Positions 24,965 to 35,761 of a stretch of 64,000 nucleotides of DNA are shown here, in pieces. This DNA comes from Takakia lepidozioides (lineage: Eukaryota; Streptophyta; Takakiopsida; Takakiales; Takakiaceae), in NCBI GenBank assembly GCA_030704615.1, contig CM060733.1, positions 59,088,001-59,152,000 of the forward strand, in the 5' to 3' direction. Under the pieces are notes generated by a model that saw nothing but the letters and a program-made list of their open reading frames with translations, made no database searches and was not told the DNA's origin. Position 1 is the stretch's first letter, and each line of letters opens with the position of its first letter. The position numbers and the translations under genes are program-made.

Positions 24965-25092
24965 CTTCCACAAAACTGACACTTCTCCAATCTTCTTCCA
25001 CTCTTAACCTCCCTTCCACACCTCTCTGAAAGGACCCAACACAACTGACTCTTCTCCGACCTTCTTCCCCTCTTCACCTCCCTTGCAGAGCT
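24965..25092 (+). repeat. Two-unit direct repeat in the leader of RING-H2 copy 2
   Basis: Units near 24965-25020 and 25040-25092 both contain AA.ACTGAC.CTTCTCC followed by CTTCTTCC.CTCTT.ACCTC. About 75 bp separate their starts. On the transcript they would be purine-rich. Function unknown. Confidence 0.6.
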
Positions 25093-25209
25093 CGTGGCGA
25101 TGGCTGCGCTATAAAGCACCTCCCGCAAGGCAGCCTTCCTTCCCAGCTCCCGCACTGGAAGCTCGTTGCGAAGCTCGAGCTACTGTCCAAACCAGGCTGT
25201 GGATGGATG

Positions 25210-26185
25210 TTCATGGATGATGTCATCCACAGACTCATCTTAACTTACAGAAGAATATTTCTGTTTTCTATTTCTAGTTTTGTTTTTCTGATATTTTCTA
25301 TTTAGTTTCTTAAATCTCAAATTTCAGACAACATAAAAGCAAAAAACATTTCACAGGGTTTATAGGATAAGATCAGCTAATTAAACTAAACCAATGGGAT
25401 AGATTTTAAGATTATTATTATTATTGTTGGGAAGATGCCCTGGGAAAAAATAAACCCCCTAATTAGGGTCATAAGTCAAAAAGCAAACATACACCATCAG
25501 AATCAAAATTATTATCTGATAAAAGTTTTAGGTTACATTACTATAATTTCCGAATTACAGAAAAAGGAATTTCCGTCAGGGCACCGCCCCTGTTCAGCTA
25601 AAAATAAATAAATAAAAATAAAAAATAAAATTTGTGGAAATTTAAACATCATCTACAGTTTTGGTATCGTCGGGGAGGACTGTTCCACGTTCATCCAGAA
25701 CATCGTACGACTTAGTTCGTCAGCAGCCAGATGTCGCGCAAAGGCCGGGTCGCTCCAAGTGTTCTGCCACGTGTTGGAAAATAGTCAGCTGGCCGGAAGG
25801 AACGCGTGGGGCTTCCGACCGGGCAATTTGCAGGGCGGGCCCACCTTGCGTTTCGACGGGCATAGTGTCCTCTACCACCTCACGCTAAAGTCCAAAAAGA
25901 GCACCAGTTCTGACTTTTGGGAAACGGAGAAGCCGCCCACACAGACACGTTGAGCGTTAGGCTAACCGAGTCTCCTCCTCCCGAACTGCGTCTTCGTCGT
26001 CCCTCGTCCCCCAAGTTCTTGTCTAGGACGGTTTTTTTTTCTCTTTTTTTCTCTTAAGTCAATTTTCAAGTGCATTGAAGGGCCCTTCTTCTGTAGTTGT
26101 CTTTTAAACTCTTCCAGATAATATAAAAATTTGTTCCAATGCACTAACCTTAAATATAAGGACCCAGGGACCATTTGGGGTTTTG
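25210..26185. other. Spacer upstream of RING-H2 copy 2
   Basis: AT-rich to about 25650, then a G+C-richer stretch (25660-25960) with open frames but no domain. No gene called. Confidence 0.35.
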
Positions 26186-26190
26186 ATGAA

Positions 26191-27918
26191 CCCTTTTTTT
26201 TTTTTTTTTTTTTGGTAACATGGGGGATGGAGCCCTGAAAATTTATTAAGAGGTTGGTAAGGAAAAAATAACCTTATAAAAAGCCATAAGGCAGATTACA
26301 GAGGTAGCACTCCAAACCAACATGTCAGATATCAAGGGAGATGAATCTAGCCTCAGCTGGAAGTAAATTCCTAACTAAGGAAATTAGAGAGGAGGTGAAG
26401 AGAAAGGAGAAGAAGAACTATGAAAACAGGACCATTTGTCCCATATGGGAAGGCAAGAGAAGTAGGATACTAGTTGACTTCAAAAACCACCTACATACTA
26501 CCCCTTTTTCTTTTGGGCCCATCAAACGAAAGCTGTAGCTTTGACTTTGCCTTCCTAGAGCCACTACACTTGTGTCTCCAATTTATTTCTGCGTCTTCGT
26601 GCTCCAAGGAAGTCTATTTAGTACTAGTTGAGCTTCCAACAGGCAGGGGGGGAGTCTTCCCACACAATCCTAGAGTCATCAATTCTCCTGCAGAACACGA
26701 AATCTTTTCCCCAGGATTTGTTGAAGGCGGCAAAGAGTTGAGGTCTTCGACTGCTGTGACACTTGGAAAGAGCTGCAACCAAAACAGACCAAGCTTTGCG
26801 AGCCTCAGACTTAAGATCTAAGTGAGCCAAAAAAAAAACTTTGTTCAAACTCGGTGTCGCGGCCCTTTGCCTTGAGGGCAGGGGGTCGGGACACAAGAGG
26901 GGCTGCCCCTGTGGTGGGGGCAGTGGCAGCGATAGGTATGGGGGGCTGAAGCACCCTTGAGTGTCCAAGGCACTCAAGGAGGCGGAGGCGCTCACTAGGT
27001 GGAGCCCCGCACACCGGGTTGCGGTGGGGGTGGCTCCACAAGGGGTGGTGGTAGCTTAGCGGGACTTAGTGGGAGTGGCATAGGACTCACCCTGGGGCGG
27101 AGACCTCGTGGTGGGAGTCGTGGGGAGTCTTGGGACTCATCACGGTCCATAGGGGCCGTGGTGGGTGGGCCAAGACTCACCGCGACTCATCACCGGGAGT
27201 CGAGGGTGTTCGTGGTGGTTCGCCATAAAATGGCATGGTTGTTTGTGAAACCCCCGCGGACAGCTACAGAAGTATATATAGGGAGTAGTAACCCCGAGAA
27301 CGGTGCAAGCCCGTTGGTGACCAAAAGCTAGTGAGTAAGCGAGCGAGCCGGAAAGCGACCAAAGAGTGGGGAGCTATTCCGGACTGCCAACTACCAAAGG
27401 GAATTCCGCTGGTTCCAAATCGTTGGAGGGTTCTTTGAGAGATCAAGGGGGGACCGTTATGTCCCGGTGAGCAGCCGAAGCTCCAAGTTGGCCCGGCGGC
27501 CAGGTTGGGAGTTAGGCGCGCGCATCAAGCGAGTAACTATGACTTGAGGGGGGAGCTTACCGAAGTGAGGTGCGCGACACTCGGCCTCTCTTTTTGATAC
27601 ATCACACAACATCTCATTTTCCAAATCTGCCACAATATGATACTTCTCAGTGACTCCGAAACAGGGCAAGAACAATGAATTCTGCCATTCTTGACATTGA
27701 GAAGCAAGATTGAAGGAGATGAGTCCAAGTTAGAAGACCAGAAAGAGTACAGATGAAGGGCCTTTTCCGAAACAGCATGGGCGAATGGGCAAAGCACTAA
27801 GGCATGTTCCAAATTTTCTTCTGCAGCCAGACTACAAGAGACACAGTTCAAGGATGAATCTTCAAAGTTTGCCACCACAGGCAAGATCTTATTGACCACC
27901 TTCCATAGGAAAAAAAGG
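26191..27918 (-). mobile_element. LINE 3' end, interrupted by a solo LTR
   Basis: The poly(A) tail appears as about 22 T at 26191-26213. Coding remains at 26995-26624 include LDLKSEARKAW and match the end of the LINE at 3174-3300. The zinc-finger part at 27917-27600 ([36 protein letters not shown]) is on the other side of the LTR. Removing 26855-27579 and one CTCGG reconnects these parts. On its 5' side the LINE is fused at about 27918 to gypsy pol sequence. Confidence 0.8.
26855..27579 (+). mobile_element. Solo LTR of the Ty3/gypsy family, 725 bp
   Basis: Begins TGTCGCGGCC and ends GCGCGACA. It is flanked by the 5-bp duplication CTCGG at 26850-26854 and 27580-27584. It is nearly identical, in reverse orientation, to the LTR at 35034-35758, which has the same length. 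No internal element sequence follows it, so it fits the product of LTR-LTR recombination. The open frame inside it (26999-27331) is shared with the other LTR and is not a gene. Confidence 0.93.
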
Positions 27919-29517
27919 TCGTCGATCCTTGGCAAAGGGTACCGGTTTTTTATAGTCACCTTATTCAAAGCCCTGTAATCAATACACATCCGCAGCGTCC
28001 CATCCTTCTTGTCTGCGAATAGCACCGGGGCTCCGTAAGGTGACTTACTCGGCCGGATGTACCCCTTTGACATTAGATCTATGAGCTGAGTCTTTAGCTC
28101 GACCAACTCTCTGTGGCTCAACCGGTAGGGCGCCTTGGCAGGCGGTTCCGATCCCGGTATCACCTCAATCTTGTGGTCAACTCCTCTTCGCGGTGGCAAG
28201 CCGCTTGGTAAATCCTCCGGCATCACATCCTGGTATTTCTCCAAAATCCCCTTGATCCAATCTGGGCTCGGCTCCCCATCGCCTTCTCCCTTCACTTCTC
28301 TAATATAGAGCAAAAACTGGGGCTCGTGTGCCTCCTCCACGGCCCACTCCCTTGCTGACAGGAGGTTTATTCGCCCTCCCACGGGTTTGGGCGTTTCTGA
28401 CACTCGTAAGACCTCGCCACCATTCCCACATGGCAGCGTGAATACTCTCTTGCGGCCATCTATGACCGCTCCGGATTTGCTCAAAAATGTCATCCCCAAA
28501 ATGAGATCCACTCCATCGATCTCGCAGATGGTGAAGTTCTCACGTCCCTCCCAACTCCCCAGTTGAAGAGGCACATCAAACGCCAACCTTGTCGCCAATT
28601 GCGGTTCTCCTTTGGCAGAACACACCTCAATAGAGGCCCCCACGTCACTTGTCGGGAGTCCCAGCTTTTGTGCTGTTGCCGGTGTCATGAAGGAGTGCGA
28701 TGCTCCTGTGTCCACCAACAACGACACGTTAGTTCCGGATATTATCCCATCCACGAACAATAACTGACTCCCTTTACGTAAGGCGTCAGTTTCCTGATAC
28801 AACTCACAAGAAAATTTGCCTACCTTGCAAGTCCTGGCGACCACCGCTTCCACCAAGCGACTGATGGTATCTTCCGACAGCTCTATGGTCGCCCGAGTCA
28901 TGTTCAATTGTCGGGGCTTCGTGCACTTCTTGGCGATGTGCCCGGGCTCCCCGCAATTGAAACACACTCCATCAAAGGTCGCCTTCTGTCCGCCATAAGC
29001 TGCTCCACCCGCTTTTCTTTTCGAAGCACCGGGTGCCGCCTTGACTTGTGAAGGCCCTCCCTTCGATTTCCACGTGCCATTGTCGCCGTGTGGCCTATCC
29101 CACTTCTTTTCCGGTCGGAAGGAGTCACTTTCCCGCTGGGTCTTCTTGTGGTTCAGCTCCGTACGGCCTTGTCTTTCACCCTTAGGGACATCCGAGAAAC
29201 ATTCAGCCCTCTCAATTGCCTCGTTCAAAGTCTTAGGTGGCTTCTCCTCCAACTTCCGCTTGGCCCATGGGGCCAGTCCCGCGTTGAAGACCATTTATGG
29301 TTCTGCCATGTCCGCGACTTCGAGCAACAACACATTGAAAGCCTGGACATATCCCCGAATGTCATCTGTTTGCTTCAAATTCCTCATCTTGTCCCAGGCG
29401 AGCCAGGACACGTTGAGGGGCACAAACTGCCTGGCTTGGACGTCGGTCGTGAAGGCGTTTCTGCCACCATTGTTGAGCATAGCCCCTCAAATAGGTGGGA
29501 GCCAATTCCACACACCC
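27597..29517 (-). pseudogene. Ty3/gypsy gag-pol fragment fused in frame to LINE zinc-finger sequence
   Basis: A 585-codon frame runs from 29294 to 27537. It carries gag end, a CCHC zinc knuckle ([14 protein letters not shown]), an aspartic protease with DTGAS active site, and the start of RT ending at [10 protein letters not shown]. The next residues ([13 protein letters not shown]) are LINE, and the final dozen codons are LTR. Upstream, 29517-29295 is more gag with a deletion of about 45 bp relative to 34418-34500 and a stop before 29294. The gypsy part is near-identical to 32920-34540, so the source family was recently active. The junction lies at about 27918, within GTCGATCC shared with the intact order near 32913. 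Confidence 0.85.
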
Positions 29518-30415
29518 CTACCAACAGGGAGTCGAGTCCTCATCGGCTTGTCCATTTTGTGGAAACGAACATCCAAGTTGTGGCGTCCCACATCAAGGAG
29601 TTTGTTTCCGTACCATGGCGTCCCATGGCAAAGAACCAAACCCCACACTTGACTCTACTCTCCACTAGCTAGTCCGGCCGACTTCCTCCAAGTCCCGGCC
29701 AAGGGTGGAGCCTTTCAAGCTCCTCCCAGTGCACTCTTCTTGGCCTACTTCAAGGCCAAGGAACGATCCTCCCCGAGGATCGAATCGCCTTACAGCAACA
29801 ACATTGCTTGCGACCGCTCATGATGCCGCTTTTGGCATCACCTCGAGCAAGGGTTCACCTTGAACCCTCTTTGACTAGGAAGATAACCTTGAACCAACCG
29901 CGCGCCCCAATCACTACAATTGGGTCCGCTTTGGAATGCTGGCTTGAGGTACGAGAACACGCCGAAGCCGCACTACGACTTTGTCCCGAGGCTACACGAT
30001 TATAGTCAGTGAATGGAAGCGCGTAGCTTCCGCGTTTAGCCCACACTACAAAACAACCTCCTCGGTAGCGCAGTTATAGTATGCGCACGCGCCAGGTGCG
30101 CACTAGCACGTGAACTCCTAAAGAAGGCGCAAGTTTCCTTGCCCCTTGGATGGGAGTCACCCGATTTCGGCACTGCGCAAACACACGATTAACCCAATTT
30201 ACCTCTCCCACTTTTGTAAGCTAGCATGCATTCTACACACTAGCCAACACACCATGCATCGCCATTCCAAACAAAATAGGACGCACAACATTTGGAACCC
30301 ATTTCTTTTATAACAAATTTTTGTACAATACAAGTTTTTGCAATCGGATTCCTCAACTAGCTAAGCCGGGCTAAGCATGCATTTCCTCCCCCATGCTCCA
30401 AGGTTGATGTCCCCA
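29518..30415. other. Transposon-associated non-coding DNA downstream of the chromovirus
   Basis: Lies where the 3' untranslated region and 3' LTR of the minus-strand element should be, but has no similarity to the 725-bp LTR that I can see. No gene recognised. It may be element 3' sequence whose LTR was lost, or unrelated DNA. Confidence 0.4.
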
Positions 30416-31072
30416 TCAACGCTTCTTCCGCTTTTGAGGTCGCCCTTCGAAAACTGCAACCGCCTCGGATGCGTTTCCCATTTCTGAGGCACGCACCCAA
30501 GATGCCTCCATATGATGATAGCCCTTCCATTTGACGAGATACTCCGTTTCTCGGTTCTTGAACCTCCTTGACTTAAGTACTGCCTCCACCTCGTACTCAG
30601 GTTCATTTTCATGATCCAACAGCAGAGGTGGCGGACGCAACACTTGATGCCGATTCGGACGCGCTTCATCTTTGAAGTAAGGCTTCAAAAGGGAGACGTG
30701 GAATATCGGATGCACCTTGTTGTTTGCCGGTAGCTCCAATTCATACACATCCTCATTCATAACCTTCCGGATGCGAAAGGGTCCCGCATACGGAGGTATG
30801 AACTTTGGACTCACTTCCGGAGGTAGTCGGAAATTCTTGATGTTCAACCAGACCTTTGTGCCTGCCTCAAACTTCACTTCCCTCCGCTTCCGATTCGCCT
30901 GCCTTTCATACCGTTTCCTAGCTTTGGCAATGTTGTACTTTGCGAGCTTCAACAAACGCTCGCGTTCTTCCAGTACCGCCGCTACTGCCGGTTCCTCAAC
31001 GTCCTGGGCGGCCCAACTTGTCGGCACCAGAGGTGCTTTTCCATAGACCAATACGAAAGGGGAAACTCCCAA
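30416..31072 (-). pseudogene. Chromovirus integrase C terminus with chromodomain
   Basis: GVSPFVLVYGKAP, the GPFRIRKVM module and VHPIFHVSLLKPYF are followed by a chromodomain (YEVEAVLKSRR, YLVKWKGYHHMEASWV). Chromodomains guide integration to marked chromatin. Its presence places the element in the chromovirus branch. Confidence 0.92.
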
Positions 31073-31081
31073 TGCGGAGTG

Positions 31082-31879
31082 TTATGTGTTATTATAACAG
31101 AACTCTGCCGCGTCTAAGTGTTCCACCCAGTTTGTTTGGTCTGCCGACACGTAATTCCGCAAGATCTGCTTCACTACGAAATTCACTCTTTCCGTTTGGC
31201 CGTCGGTCGTAGGTCGGAAGGCGGTGCTCATCTTCAGCCTCGTCCCCATCTTCTTCCAAAGTGCCCTCCAAAATTTACTCGTAAACTTTGGATCGCGGTC
31301 CGAGACAATATCCTTCGGGACTCCATGATGCTTTAAGACGTGGGCAAAGTAAAGTCGCTCTGTTTCCTGTGCCGTTGCCGTCTCCTTGGTGGGGATGAAA
31401 TCGCCCATTTTACTGAACCTATCCACCACCACCATGATTGCATCGAATCCTTTTGACATCGGCATAGCAGTCATGAAATCCATCGAGACGCTTTCCCAAG
31501 TCCCCTCTGGAATCGGCAAGGGTTGTAACAGCCCCGCTTGCTTTTTGTACTCGCTCCGATTTTGTTGGCATGTGGTGCATGTCTTGACATACTCCTCTGC
31601 CTCCTCCCTCAGTTTGGGCCAGAAATACTCTTTCTTCAAGAGTGTCGCAGTGCGCTTGGCTCCGCCGTGGCCCGCAAGCGGGCTATCATGGCATTCTCTC
31701 AAGAGGCTATCTCTGATCCCTCCCTTCGGCATGTAGAGACGCTTTTGCTTATACCGGAGCAGTCCATTTTGCAAGTGGAACTGCGATTTAACCCCCATCC
31801 TCAAGTCCTGCATCACGGACTTCGCCAGCTCATCCTTCCGGCAAGCCTTCCGGATCTTCCTTTGGAGCGCCGTCTCGCC
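31082..31879 (-). pseudogene. Chromovirus integrase, zinc-binding and core domains
   Basis: HHCC zinc domain (H-D-S-P-L-A-G-H-G-G, CTTCQQNRSEYKKQ). The catalytic core has D at SMDFMTAMP and at VSDRDPKFTS, and E in TDGQTERVN, so the DDE residues are present. The frame is interrupted by a stop at 31082 within the NNT-HSALG segment. Integrase inserts the cDNA into the host genome. Confidence 0.9.
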
Positions 31880-31882
31880 CCT

Positions 31883-32371
31883 CTACACCAACAAAAGTTG
31901 TTGCTTTCTACTTAAGGCATCGGCCACCACGTTGTCCCGTCCCGGTTTGTACTGGATATCCACGTCGAACACCGCCAAAGTATCTTGCCACCTAAGTTGT
32001 TTTGGGGACAACTTGGGCTGCGTGGCAAAATACTTCACCGTGACATTGTCCGTGAACACCTTCACTGGGTTGGAACCAACATAGTGGCGCCAAAGCTCAA
32101 GACAGTGCACCACCGCCTTCATTTCTTTCTCGTGCGTCGGCCACCGTCGCTCCACTTTATTCAGTTTCTTACTTTCGTAAGTCACTGGGCGTCCATCTTG
32201 CATCAGTACACCCCCCATCTCGTAGTCTGACGCATCTGTATGAATCTCGAACGGACGATCGAACTCCGGGATTTTCAAGACTGGAGCTTCCGCCATCCGC
32301 TGCTTCAATTCAGCAAAAGCTTGGCCACAAAAGGTGTTCCATGCCCAGACTTTGGATTTACACAGAAGGTC
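31883..32371 (-). pseudogene. Chromovirus RNase H
   Basis: Typical blocks are visible: FEIHTDASDYEMGGVLMQDG, YESKKLNKVERRWPTHEKEM, LWRHYVGSNPVKVFTDN and DALSRKQQ. It would degrade the RNA strand during reverse transcription. It is bounded by stops on both sides. Confidence 0.88.
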
Positions 32372-33697
32372 TTACAGCGGCCCCGCGATCTTGGCAAAAT
32401 TTCTCACATACTTCCGGTAGTAGGAGGCAAGTCCTAGGAAGGATCGCACTCCCGGGACCGAAGTCGGAGGCTCCCAGTCCAAGATTGCCCTCACCTTCCT
32501 GTCATCCATTCTGATTCCATCTTGTGTAATCACATGCCCCAGGAACTCCACTTTTGTGACCCCGAATTCGCACTTTGAAGCTTTGGCATACAGCTTCCCT
32601 TCCCGCAATTTCTGGAACACCCTTTTGAGGTGCTCTAGGTGCTCCTCCTTTGTTTTCGAATACACCAAGATGTCGTCGATGTACACGATCACAAAGTCAT
32701 CCAACCACTCCTGGAAAAGGCTGTTCATCAGCGTGCTAAAGGTCGCGGGAGCGTTAGTGAGTCCAAAATGCATCACCAAGAACTCATATGAACCATACCT
32801 TGTCATGCACGCGGTCTTCTCCTCATCTCCTTCCGCCACTCGAATTTGATGATAGCCGGAGCGCAGATCGATCCGGCTGAAATACTTCGCTCCTGCCAAC
32901 CGATCGAAAATGTTGTCGATCCTTGGCAAAGGGTACCGGTTTTTTATAGTCACCTTAGTCAAAGCCCTGTAATCGACACACATCCGTAGCGTCCCATCCT
33001 TCTTGTCTGCGAATAGCACCGGGGCTCCGTAAGGTGACTTACTCGGCCGGATGTACCCCTTTGACATTAGATCTTTGAGCTGAGTCTTCAGCTCGACCAA
33101 CTCTCTGTGGCTCAACCGGTAGGGCGCCTTGGCAGGCGGTTTCGATCCCGGTATCACCTCAATCTTGTGGTCAACTCCTCTTCGCGGTGGCAAGCCGCTT
33201 GGTAAATCCTCCGGCATCACATCCTGGTATTTCTCCAAAATCCCCTTGATCCAATCTGAGCTCGGCTCCCCATCGCCTTCTCCCTTCACTTCTCTAATAT
33301 AGAGCAAAAATTGGGGCTCGTGTGCCTCCTCCACGGCCCACTCCCTTGCTGACAGGAGGTTTATTCGCCCTCCCACGGGTTTGGGCGTTTCTGACACTCG
33401 TAAGACCTCGCCACCATTCCCACATGGCAGCGTGAATACTCTCTTGCGGCCATCTATGACCGCTCCGGATTTGCTCAAAAATGTCATCCCCAAAATGAGA
33501 TCCACTCCATCGATCTCGCAGATGGTGAAGTTCTCACGTCCCTCCCAACTCCCCAGTTGAAGAGGCACATCAAACGCCAACCTTGTCGCCAATTGCGGTT
33601 CTCCTTTGGCAGAACGCACCTCAATAGAGGCCCCCACGTCACTTGTCGGGAGTCCCAGCTTTTGTGCCGTTGCCGGTGTCATGAAGAAGTGCGACGC
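32372..33697 (-). pseudogene. Chromovirus protease and reverse transcriptase
   Basis: The protease DTGAS motif is broken: the glycine codon is TGA at about 33700. After it the frame stays open for 436 codons through [23 protein letters not shown] and the RT blocks ([39 protein letters not shown], active site [17 protein letters not shown]). It ends at a stop near 32372. Length and block order match Ty3/gypsy pol. Confidence 0.9.
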
Positions 33698-34978
33698 TCA
33701 TGTGTCCACCAACAACGACACGTTAGTTCCGGATATTATCCCATCCACGAACAATAACTGACTCCCTTTACGTAAGGCGTCAGTTTCCTGATACAACTCA
33801 CAAGAAAATTTGCCTACCTTGCAAGTCCTGGCGACCACCGCTTCCACCAAGCAACTGATGGTATCTTCCGACAGCTTTGTGGTCGCCCGAGTCATGTTCA
33901 ATTGTCGAGGCTTCGTGCACTTCTTGGCGATGTGCCCGGGCTCCCCGCAATTGAAACACACTCCATCAAAGGTCGCCTTATGTCCGCCATAAGCTGCTCC
34001 ACCCGCTTTTCTTTTCGAAGCACCGGGTGTCGCCTTGACTTATGAAGGCCCTCCCTTCGATTTCCACGTGCCATTGTCGCCGCGTGGCCTATCCCACTTC
34101 TTTTCCGGTCAGAAGGAGTCACCTTCCCATCGGGTCTTCTTGTGGTTCAGCTCCGTACGGCCTTGTCTTTCACCCTTAGGGACATCCGAGAAACATTCAG
34201 CCCTCTCAATTGCCTCGTTCAAAGTCTTAGGTGGCTTCTCCTCCAACTTCCGCCTGGCCCATGGGGCCATTCCCACAACAAAGTTGAAGACCATTTATGG
34301 TTCTGCCGTGTCCGCGACTTCGAGCAACAGCACATTGAAAGCCTAGACATATCCCCGAATGTCATCTGTTTGCTTCAAATTCATCATCTTGTCCCAGGCG
34401 AACCAGGACGCGTTGAGGGGCACAAACTGCCTCTTCATCAATTCCTTGAACCCACTCCAGTTCAAGGTTTCCGGGCTTGGACCTCGGTTGTGAAGGCGTT
34501 TCTGCCACCATTGTTGAGCATAGCCCATCAAATAGGTGGGAGCCTATTCCACCCGATCCTCGTCACTCAACTTGGCCGCCCGGAAGTACTGCTCCAGCTC
34601 CAAGAGCTAGGTGTTGAGTGCCTTCCGATTTCGGACGCCCTCGAAGGTGTCGGGTTCCTTCGGCTTCACCTTAAACTTTGCCTTAGTGGAAGTGGCATTA
34701 GCCGCCTTCAACACGTCTTTCAACGTCCCGCCAAATTGCGCCAACAACCCTTCCCAAAAGGCTGCTAGCATGGGAGGCATCTGTTGGTCGGTCGGAGCTC
34801 TCAGGGATTCCTCAGGCTCCGACTCCTCAGATTCCTCCCGCTCTTGAGCGGCCTCGTTTTCAGAAACATGCATCGCTTCCTCAAATGGCCGTCTCGGTGA
34901 CACGTCGCCCCCATCGGGCTCACCAGGATCATCATCTTTTGGGCCGTTCCGCTTTCGCTTTGGCTTGCCCGACCCCAT
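33698..34978 (-). pseudogene. Chromovirus gag
   Basis: Starts at the ATG 34978-34976 (MGSGKPKRKRNG), with an acidic region, then a capsid-like part (YLMGYAQQWWQKRL near 34525, FKELMKRQFVPLN) and a CCHC knuckle ([14 protein letters not shown] near 33955). In-frame stops occur near 34607, 34545, 34345, 34290, 34108 and 34040. Gag normally packages the element RNA. Confidence 0.85.
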
Positions 34979-35019
34979 GATGAGGCCAATCCCAAGGACG
35001 ATCGCGTACTGAACTCTAA

Positions 35020-35031
35020 GCTCTGATACCA
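35020..35031 (-). other. Primer-binding site (initiator tRNA-Met type)
   Basis: TGGTATCAGAGC on the minus strand, two bases after the LTR end. This is the usual plant primer site complementary to the 3' end of initiator methionine tRNA. It confirms the LTR boundary and element orientation. Confidence 0.9.
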
Positions 35032-35033
35032 AG

Positions 35034-35758
35034 TGTCGCGCACTTCACTTCGGTAAGCTCCCCCCTCAAGTCATAGTTACTCGCTTGATGCGCGCGCCTA
35101 ACTCCCAACCTGGCCGCCGGGCCAACTTGGAGCTTTGGCTGCTCACCGGGACATAACGGTCCCCCCTTGATCTCCCAAAGAACCCTCCAATGGTTTGGAA
35201 CCAGCGGAATTCCCTTTGGTAGTTGGCAGTCCGGAACAGCTCCCCACTCTTTGGTCGCTTTCCGGCTCGTTCGCTTACTCACTAGCTTTTGGTCACCAAT
35301 GGGCTTGCACCATTCTCGGGGTTACTACTCCCTATATATACTTCTGTAGCTGTCCGCGGGGGTTTCACAAACAACCATGCCATTTTATGGCGAACCACCA
35401 CGAACACCCTCGACTCCCGGTGATGAGTCGCGGTGAGTCTTGGCCCACCCACCACGGCCCCTATGGACCGTGATGAGTCCCAAGACTCCCCACGACTCCC
35501 ACCACGAGGTCTCCGCCCCAGGGTGAGTCCTATGCCACCCCCACTAAGTCCTGCTAAGCTACCACCACCCCTTGTGGAGCCACCCCCACCGCAACCCGGT
35601 GTGCGGGGCTCCACCTAGTGAGCGCCTCCGCCTCCTTGAGTGCCTTGGGCACTCAAGGGTGCTTCAGCCCCCCATACCTATCGCTGCCACTGCCCCCACC
35701 ACAGGGGCAGCCCCTCTTGTGTCCCGACCCCCTGCCCTCAAGGCAAAGGGCCGCGACA
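35034..35758 (-). repeat. 5' LTR of the chromovirus
   Basis: 725 bp, starting TGTCGCGGCC and ending GCGCGACA on the minus strand. It differs from the solo LTR at 26855-27579 at only scattered positions. A TATATATA run near 35332-35340 may serve as its promoter. Confidence 0.93.
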
Positions 35759-35761
35759 ACC

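Larger units (their letters stand above)
30416..35758 (-). mobile_element. Ty3/gypsy chromovirus, decayed, only 5' LTR present
   Basis: Order on the minus strand: LTR, tRNA primer site, gag, protease, reverse transcriptase, RNase H, integrase, chromodomain. That is the chromovirus layout (integrase last, with chromodomain). All domains are collinear and mostly in one frame, but several stop codons interrupt gag, the protease active site, the RT/RNase H junction and integrase, so this copy cannot be autonomous. Many of the stops are C-to-T type changes compared with the second copy at 27918-29517. No matching 3' LTR is found. Confidence 0.92.

Noticed and set aside
25661-25953. Plus-strand open frames in a GC-richer stretch
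   Set aside because: Two overlapping frames, neither with a recognisable motif or splice support.
26999-27331. Glycine/arginine-rich 110-codon frame (also at 35282-35614 on the other strand)
   Set aside because: It lies inside the LTR in both copies, and its conservation reflects recent LTR identity, not a gene.
28563-29672. Long plus-strand frames opposite the gypsy genes
   Set aside because: Antisense shadows of gag-pol; they repeat at 33557-34768 and have no domain.
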